NCBI RefSeq assembly: GCF_011382985.1
Contig: NZ_CP049933.1
Span: 2,852,001-2,916,000, forward strand
Length of the DNA stretch: 64,000 nt
Source of the DNA: Leucobacter coleopterorum
GTDB lineage: Bacteria; Actinomycetota; Actinomycetes; Actinomycetales; Microbacteriaceae
Direction of reading: 5' to 3'
Both the position numbers and the translations under genes were made by a program. Each line of letters opens with the position of its first letter. Positions within the stretch are counted from its first letter, which is position 1. The notes under the pieces were generated by a model. That model was not told the origin of the DNA. It worked only from the letters and a program-made list of their open reading frames with translations, and searched no databases. Positions 47,668-57,442 of this stretch are shown one piece after another.

Positions 47668-49121
47668 TCAAGACACCTCACCCTGCACAATTGCGGCAGT
47701 AAAACTGCGACGACCGATGCGAACACGCGACCCGTCGTCAAGACGAACTCGCACGCCCCTGCTCAGCGGAGTCCCCTCGCCCGTGTCGTCAAAAATCTCT
47801 GACCCGTTGGTCGAGCCCAGGTCTGTCACCCAGACACTTTCGCCGCGATAGTCAAGGCGAAGGTGCGTCTTTGACACGGAACTCTCCGGGTCCTGCACAA
47901 CCAGCAGCTGATCCTCCGCCTCCGTGGGATCCGGCCGACGGCCAAGATTCACGGTGACCGGGATCGGCAACTGTGCACGCTGACCGGTGTCGAACGTGAG
48001 AAGCAGCTGTTCTCCAATCTCAACGTTTCGCACGGGAGGCGGCGGCGCAAGGGGTGCGTCGACCGGCACAACCCCGGCGGGCAGATCTCTGCCGTGCGCA
48101 CCGCGTGGCGGGGCAGTGCCGGTATCTGGCCCCCTGCTTGGTGTATTGGGCCGCACGAGAGGAGGGTGCGCTGTCTCGGCACCCCGCTGGGGGCGCCGAC
48201 GCAATTGCGGTGGCCGCTGCGGCTGATACTGGCCCTGCTGCGCCTGCGGACGTGGCTGACCTTGGGGTAGTGAGTGACCCTGGGGCACCTGCGGGCCGGC
48301 TGCCCAGGCACCAACGACTGAACCCGTGGAGCCTGTTGCGCCAACGGGGCCTGCGGAGCCACAAACCCCGGTGGCATCGAAGCGATTGGGGTTTGCACTG
48401 GCTGCGGCGGCTGCGCTTGCGGCGCTTGAGCACGCACCGCCCGCTGCTGCCTCGACGAGACCGGCTGACTCGTGACCTGCCGCGAGTTCACGGCCCACCT
48501 CTCGGCGCCTCGCGCCCACTCAGCGCGCTCCGCCGCCGTCGGCACCTTCACCACGAGCGTGCGCCCCGCGCGATCCGCCAGGCTTCGCCCCATCTGCATC
48601 GGGTCGGCGGCGCTCGTGGCAACCACGATCCAACCGCCAATGTAAGCGACGGCGCTCGCGGCCCCCAGCACCAGCGATCGAACCGCTCCCCGCCCGACCC
48701 CAGGAGAGTACGGCGCGTCGTCGCGCACGGTTCGTAACCTCAACATCAGGTTGCCGAGCGTGATGCCTGTACGCGACTCAAGGATCGTGAGAATCACACC
48801 CAGCTCAAGCAGTACGAGCACACCCAACACAAGGCTCCGAAACAGCAACGCGACGGCAGCCGCGACACCCAACACACACACGGCGTCTACGGTGAAGGCC
48901 GCAAGTCGCGCACCGGTTCCCGCGGGCCTAGCCCAGGCACGCGAGCGCGCCAGCGCCGCGGCAAGTCTGGCTGAGGCTCGGGCATTGCTGACCCCGCGAA
49001 TGTTAACGGAGTTGCCCTGATGCACAGGGCTTCCCGGAACTCCTGGCGCCTGCGGTGCAAGGGGAGACCCCGCGGCGGGATACATCTGCGGCGGTGCCGA
49101 AGGGGGCGCAGAAACAGTCAT
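47668..49121 (-). CDS. RDD membrane protein with FHA domain, one frameshift
   Basis: Two fragments join into 484 residues when one base is added at the run 48293-48295, where the frame passes from VPGQPA to PQVPQGHSLPQ. Residues about 70-200 are an RDD domain: GTGARLAAFTVDAVCVLG, two or three helices, and a basic segment. A Gln/Pro/Arg-rich linker follows. The last 100 residues are an FHA domain with VNLGRRPDP, VSKTHLRLDY and DLGSTNGSEIFD, which binds phosphothreonine. Its start overlaps the eccD stop (TGATG). RDD-FHA proteins are often found in actinobacterial type VII loci, where they may link kinase signalling to secretion. Confidence 0.75.
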
Positions 49122-50464
49122 CAGCTCAGCACTCCCTGAAGCAGCTCGAGGGTACCCGCCGCCAAGAGCGCGGCTGGCAACACAAAGGCGATCGCAAGAC
49201 TGTCAAATATGTCTCCCGTACGCGACCACCCGAGAGAGCGGTTACCGCGCGCAAACGACACACTGAGAACAGCCACGAACACACCAATAGCAATGAGGGC
49301 CGCCCCAAGAAGCGGAGCGTATGCCCAAGACGAGCCCATCGCAAAAATGAGGGTGAACACGATGCTGCCAAGCAGCACCGCGATACGAGGGGGGTTCTGC
49401 AGATCGGGCGCAACAGTGCGCCGTGACGTTAGCAAAAGACCAAGCACCGCAAACACCAAAAACGCTGCCGCTGCAATCTGCTCAATGAGGTTTGGGGCCG
49501 CAAGAGTCAGGGTTGCGGCAGGAAATCCGAGCCCTGCAAAAAGTGAGAGCAACAGCGTGAGCGCCTGCAGCCGTGCTTCGGCATTTGCCACGAGCTGCCG
49601 AACTGTCTTCTCTTCAACCGCCGAGATGTACTCCGGCACGCGGCCCCTCGCTGTCCATCGCAACACCATAAATTTGCCGTAATCAATAAAGTAACCCTCG
49701 TCGACGTTGACGAGCAGACTCGGAAGTGCCCTAAGCGCAACCACCGACGCACCCGCGACGGCAAGTGTTAGCTGCCGCAGGTCGACGGCCAGCGCTGAAC
49801 TCGCGAGTGCAGCCGCGGCGAGAAGCACGGCGAGCACCACCACTGAAGAGGCTGCGGCGCGCACACGTGCAACCGGCGCGACAAAACCGACCAGGGCGGT
49901 GAGAATAGCCGCTGAGCCAGAACCCGCGGCAACCACGAGCGTCTCAAAATTCTCCGTTGCGACTGGAACCGCAAGAACACCGGCCAACGCTCCAAGCACA
50001 AGAAACGGCGCGGCACTCGAAAGTTTGGTCTTGTCTGTGCCACGAAGTCCCCAGGTCAAAGCAACAATCACCGCAGCAACCGCTACAACCACGGCAGCAA
50101 CCCAACGATTCTGCAAATCCCCCGACACGATCACCATAAACGTGGCCGTTGTGGCGCACGCAACCAGGGCCCACGGCAACGTTCGCGTAGCAGTGAGTGC
50201 ACCCGCAACTCGGCGATTCGACGCCTCTCTAAAGGCGACTGCACGCGTAACCGAGTAGAGTCCACCCTCGCGCAAATCAACCGCAGAAGTGGTTGGGTCA
50301 ATCCGCGAGCCATCGGGTCCGAGTACCTGGTCCGCATCACCCAGATACACCCCCGCTGCCGCGAGAGCGTGCGTGAGCACATCGCCCTTTGGCACAACAA
50401 GGTCATGCCGCTCGCCCGAGGCGAACAGGGCAATGCGCCGAAGCGGGGTCGAAGTTTTGCTCAA
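49121..50464 (-). CDS. eccD: EccD-family membrane protein, leftward arm
   Basis: The product is 447 residues with TTG start and GGAAC upstream. Residues 1-85 form a ubiquitin-like YukD domain (RIALFASGERHDLVVPKGDVL, GGLYSVTRA). About ten or eleven membrane helices follow, with a cytoplasmic loop in the middle containing RGRVPEYISAVEEKTVRQL. This is the architecture of EccD, the channel-forming subunit of type VII secretion that dimerises and contacts EccC. It lies downstream of two WXG100 genes on the leftward arm, and its stop overlaps the RDD-FHA start. A second EccD is encoded in the rightward arm, so two complexes or a heteromeric channel are possible. Confidence 0.85.
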   Translation of the reverse strand: MSKTSTPLRRIALFASGERHDLVVPKGDVLTHALAAAGVYLGDADQVLGPDGSRIDPTTSAVDLREGGLYSVTRAVAFREASNRRVAGALTATRTLPWALVACATTATFMVIVSGDLQNRWVAAVVVAVAAVIVALTWGLRGTDKTKLSSAAPFLVLGALAGVLAVPVATENFETLVVAAGSGSAAILTALVGFVAPVARVRAAASSVVVLAVLLAAAALASSALAVDLRQLTLAVAGASVVALRALPSLLVNVDEGYFIDYGKFMVLRWTARGRVPEYISAVEEKTVRQLVANAEARLQALTLLLSLFAGLGFPAATLTLAAPNLIEQIAAAAFLVFAVLGLLLTSRRTVAPDLQNPPRIAVLLGSIVFTLIFAMGSSWAYAPLLGAALIAIGVFVAVLSVSFARGNRSLGWSRTGDIFDSLAIAFVLPAALLAAGTLELLQGVLS

Positions 50465-50589
50465 CGTTCCAAAAAATCTTTGTGTCTAGTCTCGCGAGCC
50501 AAAGCTCTCGCAAGGTGAAGGTGTTCTATTGGCGCACCGCAGGGCCGTGAGAAGCTCTCCCACGGCCCCGCAAAGGCACAAGGCGGAAA

Positions 50590-50880
50590 CTAGCCACCAA
50601 AGCGGTTCGCGTTGCGCGAATCGCTCGACGAGTAATCTTGCCCGATCTGTCGCGTGCCGTTCGAAATACGATCGAGCAGCGCTTTCATGTTGTTGAGCGA
50701 CTCCGTCCACTGACGCTGAGCGGTGTCGTAGGCAAGCTGCGCTTCGCCGCTCCAAGAGGAACGCAGCGCGCCGACTGCAGACTCGAGCTTATCCAGCTCG
50801 CTTTGAATGGCGTTAGAGCCGCCAGCGATATCTTGCGAAAGTGCATCAATTCGAGCTGTCTCGACTGACATTGACTGCAT
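50590..50880 (-). CDS. WXG100 protein (EsxB-like)
   Basis: The product is 96 residues, the standard size. Two helices flank the turn ALRSSWSGEAQ, where WSG is the WXG motif; the following YDTAQRQWTESLNNM forms helix two. The tail is short, polar and glycine-ended (SRNANRFGG). The gene lies just downstream of another WXG100 gene in the same direction, the usual EsxA/EsxB pairing. WXG100 dimers are the core exported substrates of type VII secretion. AAGGA precedes the ATG at 50880; an in-frame ATG nine bases later is an alternative start. Confidence 0.9.
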   Translation of the reverse strand: MQSMSVETARIDALSQDIAGGSNAIQSELDKLESAVGALRSSWSGEAQLAYDTAQRQWTESLNNMKALLDRISNGTRQIGQDYSSSDSRNANRFGG

Positions 50881-50922
50881 GTTTAATCCTTAATCTTTCT
50901 GCGAAAACCCGGGCCTGACGGC

Positions 50923-51240
50923 TTAGGCACCCGACATCATTGCGCCGAGATTTCGGATCGCCTGCTGGTGCGAGTCTTCCGTCTGGGCCTGGTCAGTTTC
51001 GGTGTCTTTCATTGAACGCTCGAGCTCGATCAGCACGTTGTTCAGCTTTACCGTCTCGGTGTCCCAGCTGTTCATGAGCTGAGTGAAAGCGCCGGCAGCG
51101 GCACCCTTCCAGTAACCCGACATTTCTTGGATCTTGTTACGTACTGCCTTGGTCTGAGCGTCGATACCCTGCTTCGCATCGGCGACGGCCTGTTGCCCCT
51201 TACGTAGGGCTCCTTCTTCTGCGGAAATGGTGTTAGCCAA
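50923..51240 (-). CDS. WXG100 protein (EsxA-like)
   Basis: The product is 105 residues if translation begins at TTG 51240, chosen because AAGGAGG lies five bases upstream; the longer frame from GTG 51261 would bury that site inside the gene. The core is a helical hairpin with MSGYWKGAAAGAF at the turn (WKG). The C-terminal part is acidic and Gln-rich (DTETDQAQTEDSHQQ). It is the first gene of the leftward arm, 43 bases before the other WXG100 gene, and the two probably form a heterodimer secreted together. Confidence 0.9.
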   Translation of the reverse strand: MANTISAEEGALRKGQQAVADAKQGIDAQTKAVRNKIQEMSGYWKGAAAGAFTQLMNSWDTETVKLNNVLIELERSMKDTETDQAQTEDSHQQAIRNLGAMMSGA

Positions 51241-51487
51241 TTCAGCCTCCTTAAATTGCACTCGTCAATACAGATCGGAGTGGCTGCTGTTAGTTCAACG
51301 CATACTGACCATGACAGTAGTTGCCATTAGGGAAGGACAGCCTGCATTCATTAAGCTAAGGTACCTGTGTAGATTTTGCAAAGTTAATAACTGACAAATC
51401 TTCGTCGCATCACTTCTTAATGAGTGACAGTATGGCCTAATACAGGTAAAACAAATCTCAAGAAAAACTTGAACCTGGAGAGCAATA
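51241..51487. promoter_or_regulatory. Divergent control region of the type VII locus
   Basis: This 247-base AT-richer gap separates the leftward WXG100 genes from the rightward eccD and must hold promoters for both arms. Visible elements are the palindrome AGGTACCT near 51360 and a TCACT/AGTGA dyad near 51410-51430, either of which could bind a regulator. TAATAC at about 51438 could be a -10 for the rightward arm, about 50 bases before its GTG, with GGAGA as the ribosome site. These are suggestions from inspection only. Confidence 0.45.
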
Positions 51488-52834
51488 GTGAGCAGTTCCG
51501 CCCCCGATCTCGATTCGATCGTGCGCGTCTCCGTCGTTCACGCGGAACGTCGCACCGACGTCGCAATCCCCGGCAGACTCCCCCTCATCGAGGTGCTTCC
51601 CGGCATCGCCCGAAGCCTCGGTGTGCTTGATCCAACACTGCTTCACGGCGGTTACAAACTCACACGGGCCAATGGCAACGAGCTTGACCCCACCCGTGGC
51701 GCGTTTGCGCAGGACATCGACCAGGGCGAAATTCTCACACTCGCGCGCGGCGGCCTCATCTCGGTTTCCCGCCGCTACGATGATGTGGTTGAGGCCGTCA
51801 TCGACGCAACATCATCACACCACGCCGCGTGGAAACCTGAGGATGCGGCACACACCGCAACCGCGATCAGCCTGACCTTGCTGGGACTCAGCGCAATCCT
51901 GCTCGCCCTGCAGCCAGCGGGCAGCATCGTTCCAGCATCCATCGCCGGTGTGAGCGCATTTGTGTTGCTCGCGGTCGCGGCCACACTCAGCCGCATTTCA
52001 CAACACAGCGCGGGCATTGCCTTTGGGCTCGCGGCAGCGGCTTTCGGGGCACTATGCGGCTACCTGCTCGTACCGGCGAGCCCAGATCAGTCGTTCTGGG
52101 GCTACCCACTTGCGTGCGCGGCAGTCGGAGCCATCGTTGTGGGTGGGCTCTCAATGTTGGTCACAACGAAGCCGCTCGAACTGCTGCTATTGCCCGTCGC
52201 TCTGGGGGTTGCACTGGGCATTCCCGCGGGCATCGTCGGCGTCACTGAGATCACCCCGGCCGGCCCCTACGCTATCGCAATCGCGGCCTCCGGCATGCTT
52301 GCGGGGGCACTGCCCTGGCTGACCCTCAGCAGCACCCGCATCAAAGTGGTTTCGCCGCTCAGCGACATCGAGATGTTCGACCCACCACCTCCAATTGACG
52401 AGGCGAAAGTGACCGCGCGCGTCAACGGAGGCCACCGCCTGCTCATTGCCTTGCGTGTTGCCTTCGCGCTCGCAGTGCTGATTGGCACACCCGTGGTGGC
52501 GAGCGAAAGCTGGTTGGGTACGGTACTTGCGGCACTCACGGGCGCGACCTTCATGTTCCAGTCGCGGCAGTCAACACGCAGAGCCTCCGTTCTTGTGCTG
52601 GTTGCTGGCGGCACGGCAATTATTGCGATCAGCGGGCTCACTGCAGTGCTCTCTCACCCAGCGGAGGCCCCGATCCTGCTCGTCGTGCTACTTGTTGCAA
52701 CCGGCGTTGTCACCGGCCTCACACTTCTCAGCGACAAAGTGCGTCTGCGACTCACAACGCTCGGAGACACCGTCGAGGTCATTTTGTTGGCGCTTCTTTT
52801 GCCGCTCAGCGTCGTTGTCGCCGGGATCGTGTAG
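51488..52834 (+). CDS. eccD: EccD-family membrane protein, rightward arm
   Basis: The product is 448 residues, GTG start with GGAGA a few bases upstream. It shares the plan of the leftward EccD: a ubiquitin-like N-terminal domain (VRVSVVHAERRTDVAIPG, GEILTLARGG), then about eleven membrane helices with a cytoplasmic loop (IEMFDPPPPIDEAKVTAR) in the middle. Sequence similarity between the two copies is low outside these features, so they are not a recent duplication. It heads the rightward operon, and eccB follows after two bases. Confidence 0.85.
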   Translation: MSSSAPDLDSIVRVSVVHAERRTDVAIPGRLPLIEVLPGIARSLGVLDPTLLHGGYKLTRANGNELDPTRGAFAQDIDQGEILTLARGGLISVSRRYDDVVEAVIDATSSHHAAWKPEDAAHTATAISLTLLGLSAILLALQPAGSIVPASIAGVSAFVLLAVAATLSRISQHSAGIAFGLAAAAFGALCGYLLVPASPDQSFWGYPLACAAVGAIVVGGLSMLVTTKPLELLLLPVALGVALGIPAGIVGVTEITPAGPYAIAIAASGMLAGALPWLTLSSTRIKVVSPLSDIEMFDPPPPIDEAKVTARVNGGHRLLIALRVAFALAVLIGTPVVASESWLGTVLAALTGATFMFQSRQSTRRASVLVLVAGGTAIIAISGLTAVLSHPAEAPILLVVLLVATGVVTGLTLLSDKVRLRLTTLGDTVEVILLALLLPLSVVVAGIV

Positions 52835-52836
52835 CC

Positions 52837-54210
52837 GTGGCAACTAAAAAGGACCTCATTGAGGCGCAACAATTCAGCCGCAACCGGCTACTCTCGGCCT
52901 TTATTGGTGGTGCACCCGGCGGCAAAGAACTCGAACCTGCAAAGCCAATGCGTGCCGTATTTGGTGGCATCGCGCTCTCAGTAATGATCATTATCGCCGG
53001 ACTGTTTATCGGTTTTTTGAACCCCGGACTGCCCAGCGGATGGGAAAACAACCGCCTCGTTGTGGCAAGAGACACTGGCGCGCGTTACGTCAGCGCAGAC
53101 GGCACCCTACACCCCGTAATCAACACGGTGAGCGCACGCATGATTATTCCTCCGGGCGAGTTCGAGGTCATCAGTGTGAACCAGTCTTCGCTGAGTGGTG
53201 TTCCCATCGGCGGCACCATCGGCATCCTTGGTGGCCCCGACACACTCCCAAAGGTCGCCGACATTGACGGCACTCGGTGGCGGGCCTGCGCCGCAGAACA
53301 GAGCACAGAACTCTGGATCAGCGGTCAGGATCGCACACCCGCCGGGCCCGATACCGGCACAGTTGTGGTGCGAGACGCAGAGACGTTTGTCATTTCTGAC
53401 GGAACGAGTTTTGCTGTGCCCCGCGGCCAAGAGACAGCGGTGCTGCGGGCCTTAGGCCTCGACACGGTCAAACCGCACGAGGTGCGTGGCGAGTGGTTGG
53501 CGCTCTTCAAAACAGGTGCAGATCTCACGCCGCTCAAGGTCGAGGGTGCTGGCCAAAAAGCCCCCGGCACTTCGCTCTCCATTGGTGCCGTGGTTCACCC
53601 TGCCGGCAACTCCGAGGAAGACCGCTACCTCATCACGGCCGAGGGCAAACTAGCACCGCTCAGCCCCCTTGCCCACCGGCTCTACATGCTCGGCACAGCG
53701 TCAAACGGTCTCGGTGAAACGTCTGAGATGAGCCCGTCAGAGCTCGCTACGTTGCCGACGACCGAGAGTGCCGGCGGCATCGACTGGCCAAAGGATCGCC
53801 TCACGCCTCACCCAGGCACCGGTTTTCCGTGCGCCACTCTCTCGGGTGGAAAAAAGGGGCAGCACACAGTTCTTGCTCAGGCCACCTTCTCTGGTGCTGG
53901 CACCTCGACAGAGGCGGCCTCGACGCCCAACTCAAAGTCCAACCAAGACAGTGTGTCTTCCACGGGCATCGACGTCCACATTCCTGAGAACACTGGCGCA
54001 CTCGTGCGCGGAGGACCCGCGGGCGCACTCACCCTTATCGACTCAACGGGCATGGCCTATTCAGTGCCGGGCGACCTCGGCATCGGTCTAGAGCGACTCG
54101 GTTACACGAAAAAAGATGTTGCCGTGATGCCCGCCGAATGGCTTCATCTGTTGACCGATGGGCCCGAGCTCACCCCCGAAGCCGCCGGAACAAGCCCCAA
54201 GGCGTCTTGA
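52837..54210 (+). CDS. eccB: EccB-family type VII secretion protein
   Basis: The product is 457 residues. A basic N-terminus (MATKKDLIEAQQFSRNRL) precedes one membrane helix near residues 45-65, then a large periplasmic-side domain with repeated R1-like units such as DTGARYVSADGTLHPV, the EccB hallmark, and WRACAAEQ and FPCATLSGG with conserved Cys that may pair. EccB anchors the complex on the outer side of the membrane and was proposed to have ATPase activity in mycobacteria. Its TGA overlaps the mycosin ATG (ATGA), so the eccD-eccB-mycP order is one operon. Confidence 0.9.
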   Translation: MATKKDLIEAQQFSRNRLLSAFIGGAPGGKELEPAKPMRAVFGGIALSVMIIIAGLFIGFLNPGLPSGWENNRLVVARDTGARYVSADGTLHPVINTVSARMIIPPGEFEVISVNQSSLSGVPIGGTIGILGGPDTLPKVADIDGTRWRACAAEQSTELWISGQDRTPAGPDTGTVVVRDAETFVISDGTSFAVPRGQETAVLRALGLDTVKPHEVRGEWLALFKTGADLTPLKVEGAGQKAPGTSLSIGAVVHPAGNSEEDRYLITAEGKLAPLSPLAHRLYMLGTASNGLGETSEMSPSELATLPTTESAGGIDWPKDRLTPHPGTGFPCATLSGGKKGQHTVLAQATFSGAGTSTEAASTPNSKSNQDSVSSTGIDVHIPENTGALVRGGPAGALTLIDSTGMAYSVPGDLGIGLERLGYTKKDVAVMPAEWLHLLTDGPELTPEAAGTSPKAS

Positions 54211-55513
54211 TGCGGCGGATGGATTCAGAGGGGACTCACACCGCGTGGCGGCACCGCACCCGCGTGTTCGCCGCGGCCGTTGTCGGTGCCGCGCTCGCGG
54301 GGCCGATGCTCGTCGTAGCACCGCTGATTCCCGCAGCAGCCCCCTCGGCTTTTGCTGCCGACAATGATTGCAAGCCTGGCGTCATGGCACGGATTCCCGG
54401 TCCCCCACCGGTACTCAAAGCAATTGAGGCGTTGCCAGGTGAGCTACGGTTCACGGGAGCGGGTGTACTCGTTTCCATTGTCGACTCGGGAGTCGATGGC
54501 ACACGACCGCAGCTTGCACCAGCATTTACGGAGGGAAGCACCTCGCTTGTGCAAGACGGCGAGCGCCCTGACGGACTGGGCGATCCGCAAGGGCACGGCA
54601 CCGCCATTGCCGGCATCATTGCAGCCCGACCCGAGGCCGGGTCAGGCGTCGTTGGGATCGCCCCCGAAGCCAGCATCATTTCCATTCGGGTCTTCAGAGA
54701 CAACGACGACGAGAGCAAAAAGGCGGGCTTCGGGCCAGAAGCCCGCGCATCGCCGATGGCATTCGCAGGAGCGTCGATCTGGGAGCCAGGATCATTGTGG
54801 TTGCCCTCAGCGACGACGAAGACAGCCCCGATTTGCGTGACGCAACAGATTACGCCCACAGAAGCGGCGCTTTGGTCGTGGCCAGCGCCGGAAACCGAGA
54901 CACCACCGACAACAAGGAGGACACACCCCGCTACCCCGCCGCCTACCCCGGGGCACTCTCAGTTACCGCGCTCAACAGCGAGGGGCTTCCCACCTATGAC
55001 TCCATTCACGGGAAGCACATCGACGTTGCGTCACCCGCGCAGTCGGTACTCACAACCGCGACCGGTGCAGGCGACTGCATCTATGCGGGTGACGCGCCCA
55101 CCTCAAGTTTCGCCACGGCCTACGTCGCGGGTGCCGCAGCACTTCTTGCTCAGGCATACCCCCATGAAGGCCCCGATGGCTGGTCATATCGACTCAAAGC
55201 GACAGCCCAGCGCCCCAACCAAGACTCAAACGATGACCAAATTGGCTGGGGGAGCATTCGCCCGGCCGCCGCGCTCAGCCTGCGCCCCGACCGAAGCGTG
55301 CGCGGGCCGGCGAGCCCGTTCGCAGACACCACCGACTCGGCGCTGCCCCCACCGGTCACACGAGTCAAACTCAGTGAATCACCCAGCAATGACTCCTCTG
55401 CGGCAATCGCAATTGCGGTGGGGCTCGGTGGAATTGTCATTCTTCTCACGCTTCTCAGAAGGCTGCGGGGTCGAGGATCAAAACCCGCGAGAGACAACTC
55501 GATAGGAAACTGA
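54210..55513 (+). CDS. mycP: Mycosin-like S8 serine protease, copy 3, one frameshift
   Basis: One base added to the run 54742-54744 rebuilds 434 residues; the junction then reads FGPEAPRIADGIRRSVDLGA. A signal peptide ends near AFAAD. The triad is classical: VSIVDSGVDG (Asp), GHGTAIAGI (His), VASAGNRD (Asn) and TSSFATAYVAG (Ser). A Pro-rich stretch and a C-terminal membrane helix (IAIAVGLGGIVILLTLL) with a short basic tail follow. It lacks the long Gln/Pro tail of the two leftward mycosins and is more like mycobacterial MycP. The lesion sits in the arm of a nine-base hairpin. As part of eccD-eccB-mycP it is probably the core protease of the machine. Confidence 0.85.
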
Positions 55514-55556
55514 TTCGCCCCGTCGCCCTGTCAACCCGTCACCCAGGAGGAAAAGC

Positions 55557-55874
55557 TTGTCGGCAACCGCAGCTGAGCGCATTGTTATTGATGACGATGT
55601 GCTCAACAAACAGCTCACCACACTCCGCTCCGCCGCTGACCAACTCGAAAAGGAGGTCGCGGCTGCCGCCAGCAAGGTTGGCGGCAACTCGTTTGGTGCC
55701 TTAAACGCCTTTCTCGCGGCTGCGGTCAATGGCATGATGCTCGAAACAAGTGCGACCATGGCCGAGGCCGCGGTGCTCGCGGAGCGAATGCACGCGGGTG
55801 TTTCGGGGGCCAGGGAGGCCTTTTCTGCTTTTGAAGATGAAGTCGCGTCGAGTTTTAAGGGGCTCATCAAATGA
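55557..55874 (+). CDS. Small Esx-like helical protein
   Basis: The product is 105 residues from TTG 55557, with GGAGG seven bases upstream. It is an all-helical protein with a first helix LNKQLTTLRSAADQLEKEV, a turn at KVGGNSFGAL and a second helix through LETSATMAEAAVLAERMHAG. There is no Trp, so the WXG motif is absent, but size, heptad pattern and context match Esx-type partner proteins. Its stop overlaps the start of the lipase-like effector (ATGA), so it may be the effector's dedicated secretion partner, as small helical partners are for LXG toxins. Confidence 0.7.
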   Translation: MSATAAERIVIDDDVLNKQLTTLRSAADQLEKEVAAAASKVGGNSFGALNAFLAAAVNGMMLETSATMAEAAVLAERMHAGVSGAREAFSAFEDEVASSFKGLIK

Positions 55875-57442
55875 GCACCGCAACAGCACTGCGCGGAGGG
55901 AGCTGGGCAGCCGGCATTCCAACGGGTGGCTACACTGTTCCGACGGGTCCGCCACCCACGATTGCGTTCTGGGCGCTGAGCTACATCCAGCCGCTGCAGA
56001 ACTGGTGGGAGGAACTACTCGGTGACCCCGCAAGCATCGCGAGCGTTGCTGATTCTTGGGATACCGTCGAGAGCAACCTGAGGACTGTCGCCGCAGACCT
56101 AGAAGCCGCGAGATCCAGCCTTGATGGGCTCGAGGGCCGCACGATTCGCACACTGGAGCTTCGCTACAGCGACCTGATCCCTGTCGCGCAAGACGCTGGC
56201 GATTGGGCGGGCTCCGCCGCTGCAGCCGCTCGTCTTGCCTCAAGCATTGTTGAGGCCGTCCGATCCTTCATTCTCGACTTTCTGTACCAGCTCTCCCGGC
56301 TCATTGAGGCCCTCTTCGGGTTCACTCTCAACCCCTTCTCGAAGCTCAAGGAATTGCAGAAGTTGATGAGCGCTGCAAGCGAGCTGATTCGGGCCGGCGG
56401 CGAACTGATTCAGAACATGTTCGACGCCTTCCAGCGGCTGATCGAACTGCTCGGGGCGCTCGGGCCGGTCATCGAACTCGCGAACCAGCACTTGCGCAGC
56501 GCGGTCGCGAACATGCTGCCAATTGTGGGTGGCAGCACTGGCCTGCTGGGCCTTATGGGAGGCGGGATCATGCGCGACTTCATGACGGATGGTGGTGACG
56601 TTTCGCGCTACGACATCGATGAACTAGAGCGACTCCTTGCTGCAGATCCCACCAATGAATCATTAAAACAAAAGGTGGCGGCGTGGAGGGAAGCGCACAA
56701 GGTTAAATCGTTGAACTCCCTCGCTGATCTGGTCGGCGTGAACGGCACGACGGACAGGATGGGCGGTGGCGACTCAACCGTCTTCGACATCAAACTGGTG
56801 CGAGCAAAGGACGGATCTGAACACTGGGTCGTGTCACTACCTTCCACTCAGGAGTGGATTGACATGGGCGGTTCAGGTGCGATGAACGACGGCAAAAACA
56901 ACATCGCCCTCTTTCTCGACAACCCCGCGCTCAAAACGCAGTATGAGCGCGCTGTGATGCAAGCCATGCGCGAGGCTGGCATGAAACCGGGTGACCCGGT
57001 CGTCTTCACCGGGTTTAGTCAGGGCGGCATCATGGCAGTGAATCTCGCGAGTGACCCGACACTGCCCTACAAACCGATTGGTGTGGTGACCAATGGATCG
57101 CCGATCGGCACGTTCACCCCACCAGCAAATGTTCCCGTTGTTGCCTTCGAGTACATCACAGACGTTGTGCCAAAGCTTGACGCGAATCCCTTTCACGGCC
57201 TCGTGCCGGGGTTAGACACAAACCCGAACAATCGAGGCATGACAAATGTTCACACGAGGGTGCTCACAACCGGGTCTGAGGCGAACCCCCTGAGGCCGTT
57301 GGACAGTGCGCCCTGGACCGTTCATAACAACGACAAATATGTTGACGCCATCAAAGATCAGGCTGCCGACCTTTCAAAAGAGTACGCGTGGATGGGAGGT
57401 GATGTGATTGACCACCAGATCTTCAGTGCGACGCAGCGATAG
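55871..57442 (+). CDS. WXG-lipase fusion, probable type VII effector
   Basis: The product is 523 residues without signal peptide. Residues 1-280 are helical, with AFWALSYIQPLQNWWEELL, a WAG turn at 112-114 (DAGDWAGSAAAA) and several amphipathic helices, as in exported WXG/LXG/PPE targeting domains. Residues about 295-523 are an alpha/beta-hydrolase: a strand VVFT leads to the elbow GFSQGG at 381-386 with nucleophile Ser383; likely acid and base are in FEYITDVVPK and in MTNVHTRV or WTVHNND. GxSxG with Gln-Gly-Gly resembles lipases and cutinase-like esterases. The probable role is a lipid- or ester-cleaving effector delivered by this system. The next gene, which overlaps it, encodes a lipoprotein that could confer self-protection. 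The substrate is unknown. Confidence 0.7.
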   Translation: MSTATALRGGSWAAGIPTGGYTVPTGPPPTIAFWALSYIQPLQNWWEELLGDPASIASVADSWDTVESNLRTVAADLEAARSSLDGLEGRTIRTLELRYSDLIPVAQDAGDWAGSAAAAARLASSIVEAVRSFILDFLYQLSRLIEALFGFTLNPFSKLKELQKLMSAASELIRAGGELIQNMFDAFQRLIELLGALGPVIELANQHLRSAVANMLPIVGGSTGLLGLMGGGIMRDFMTDGGDVSRYDIDELERLLAADPTNESLKQKVAAWREAHKVKSLNSLADLVGVNGTTDRMGGGDSTVFDIKLVRAKDGSEHWVVSLPSTQEWIDMGGSGAMNDGKNNIALFLDNPALKTQYERAVMQAMREAGMKPGDPVVFTGFSQGGIMAVNLASDPTLPYKPIGVVTNGSPIGTFTPPANVPVVAFEYITDVVPKLDANPFHGLVPGLDTNPNNRGMTNVHTRVLTTGSEANPLRPLDSAPWTVHNNDKYVDAIKDQAADLSKEYAWMGGDVIDHQIFSATQR

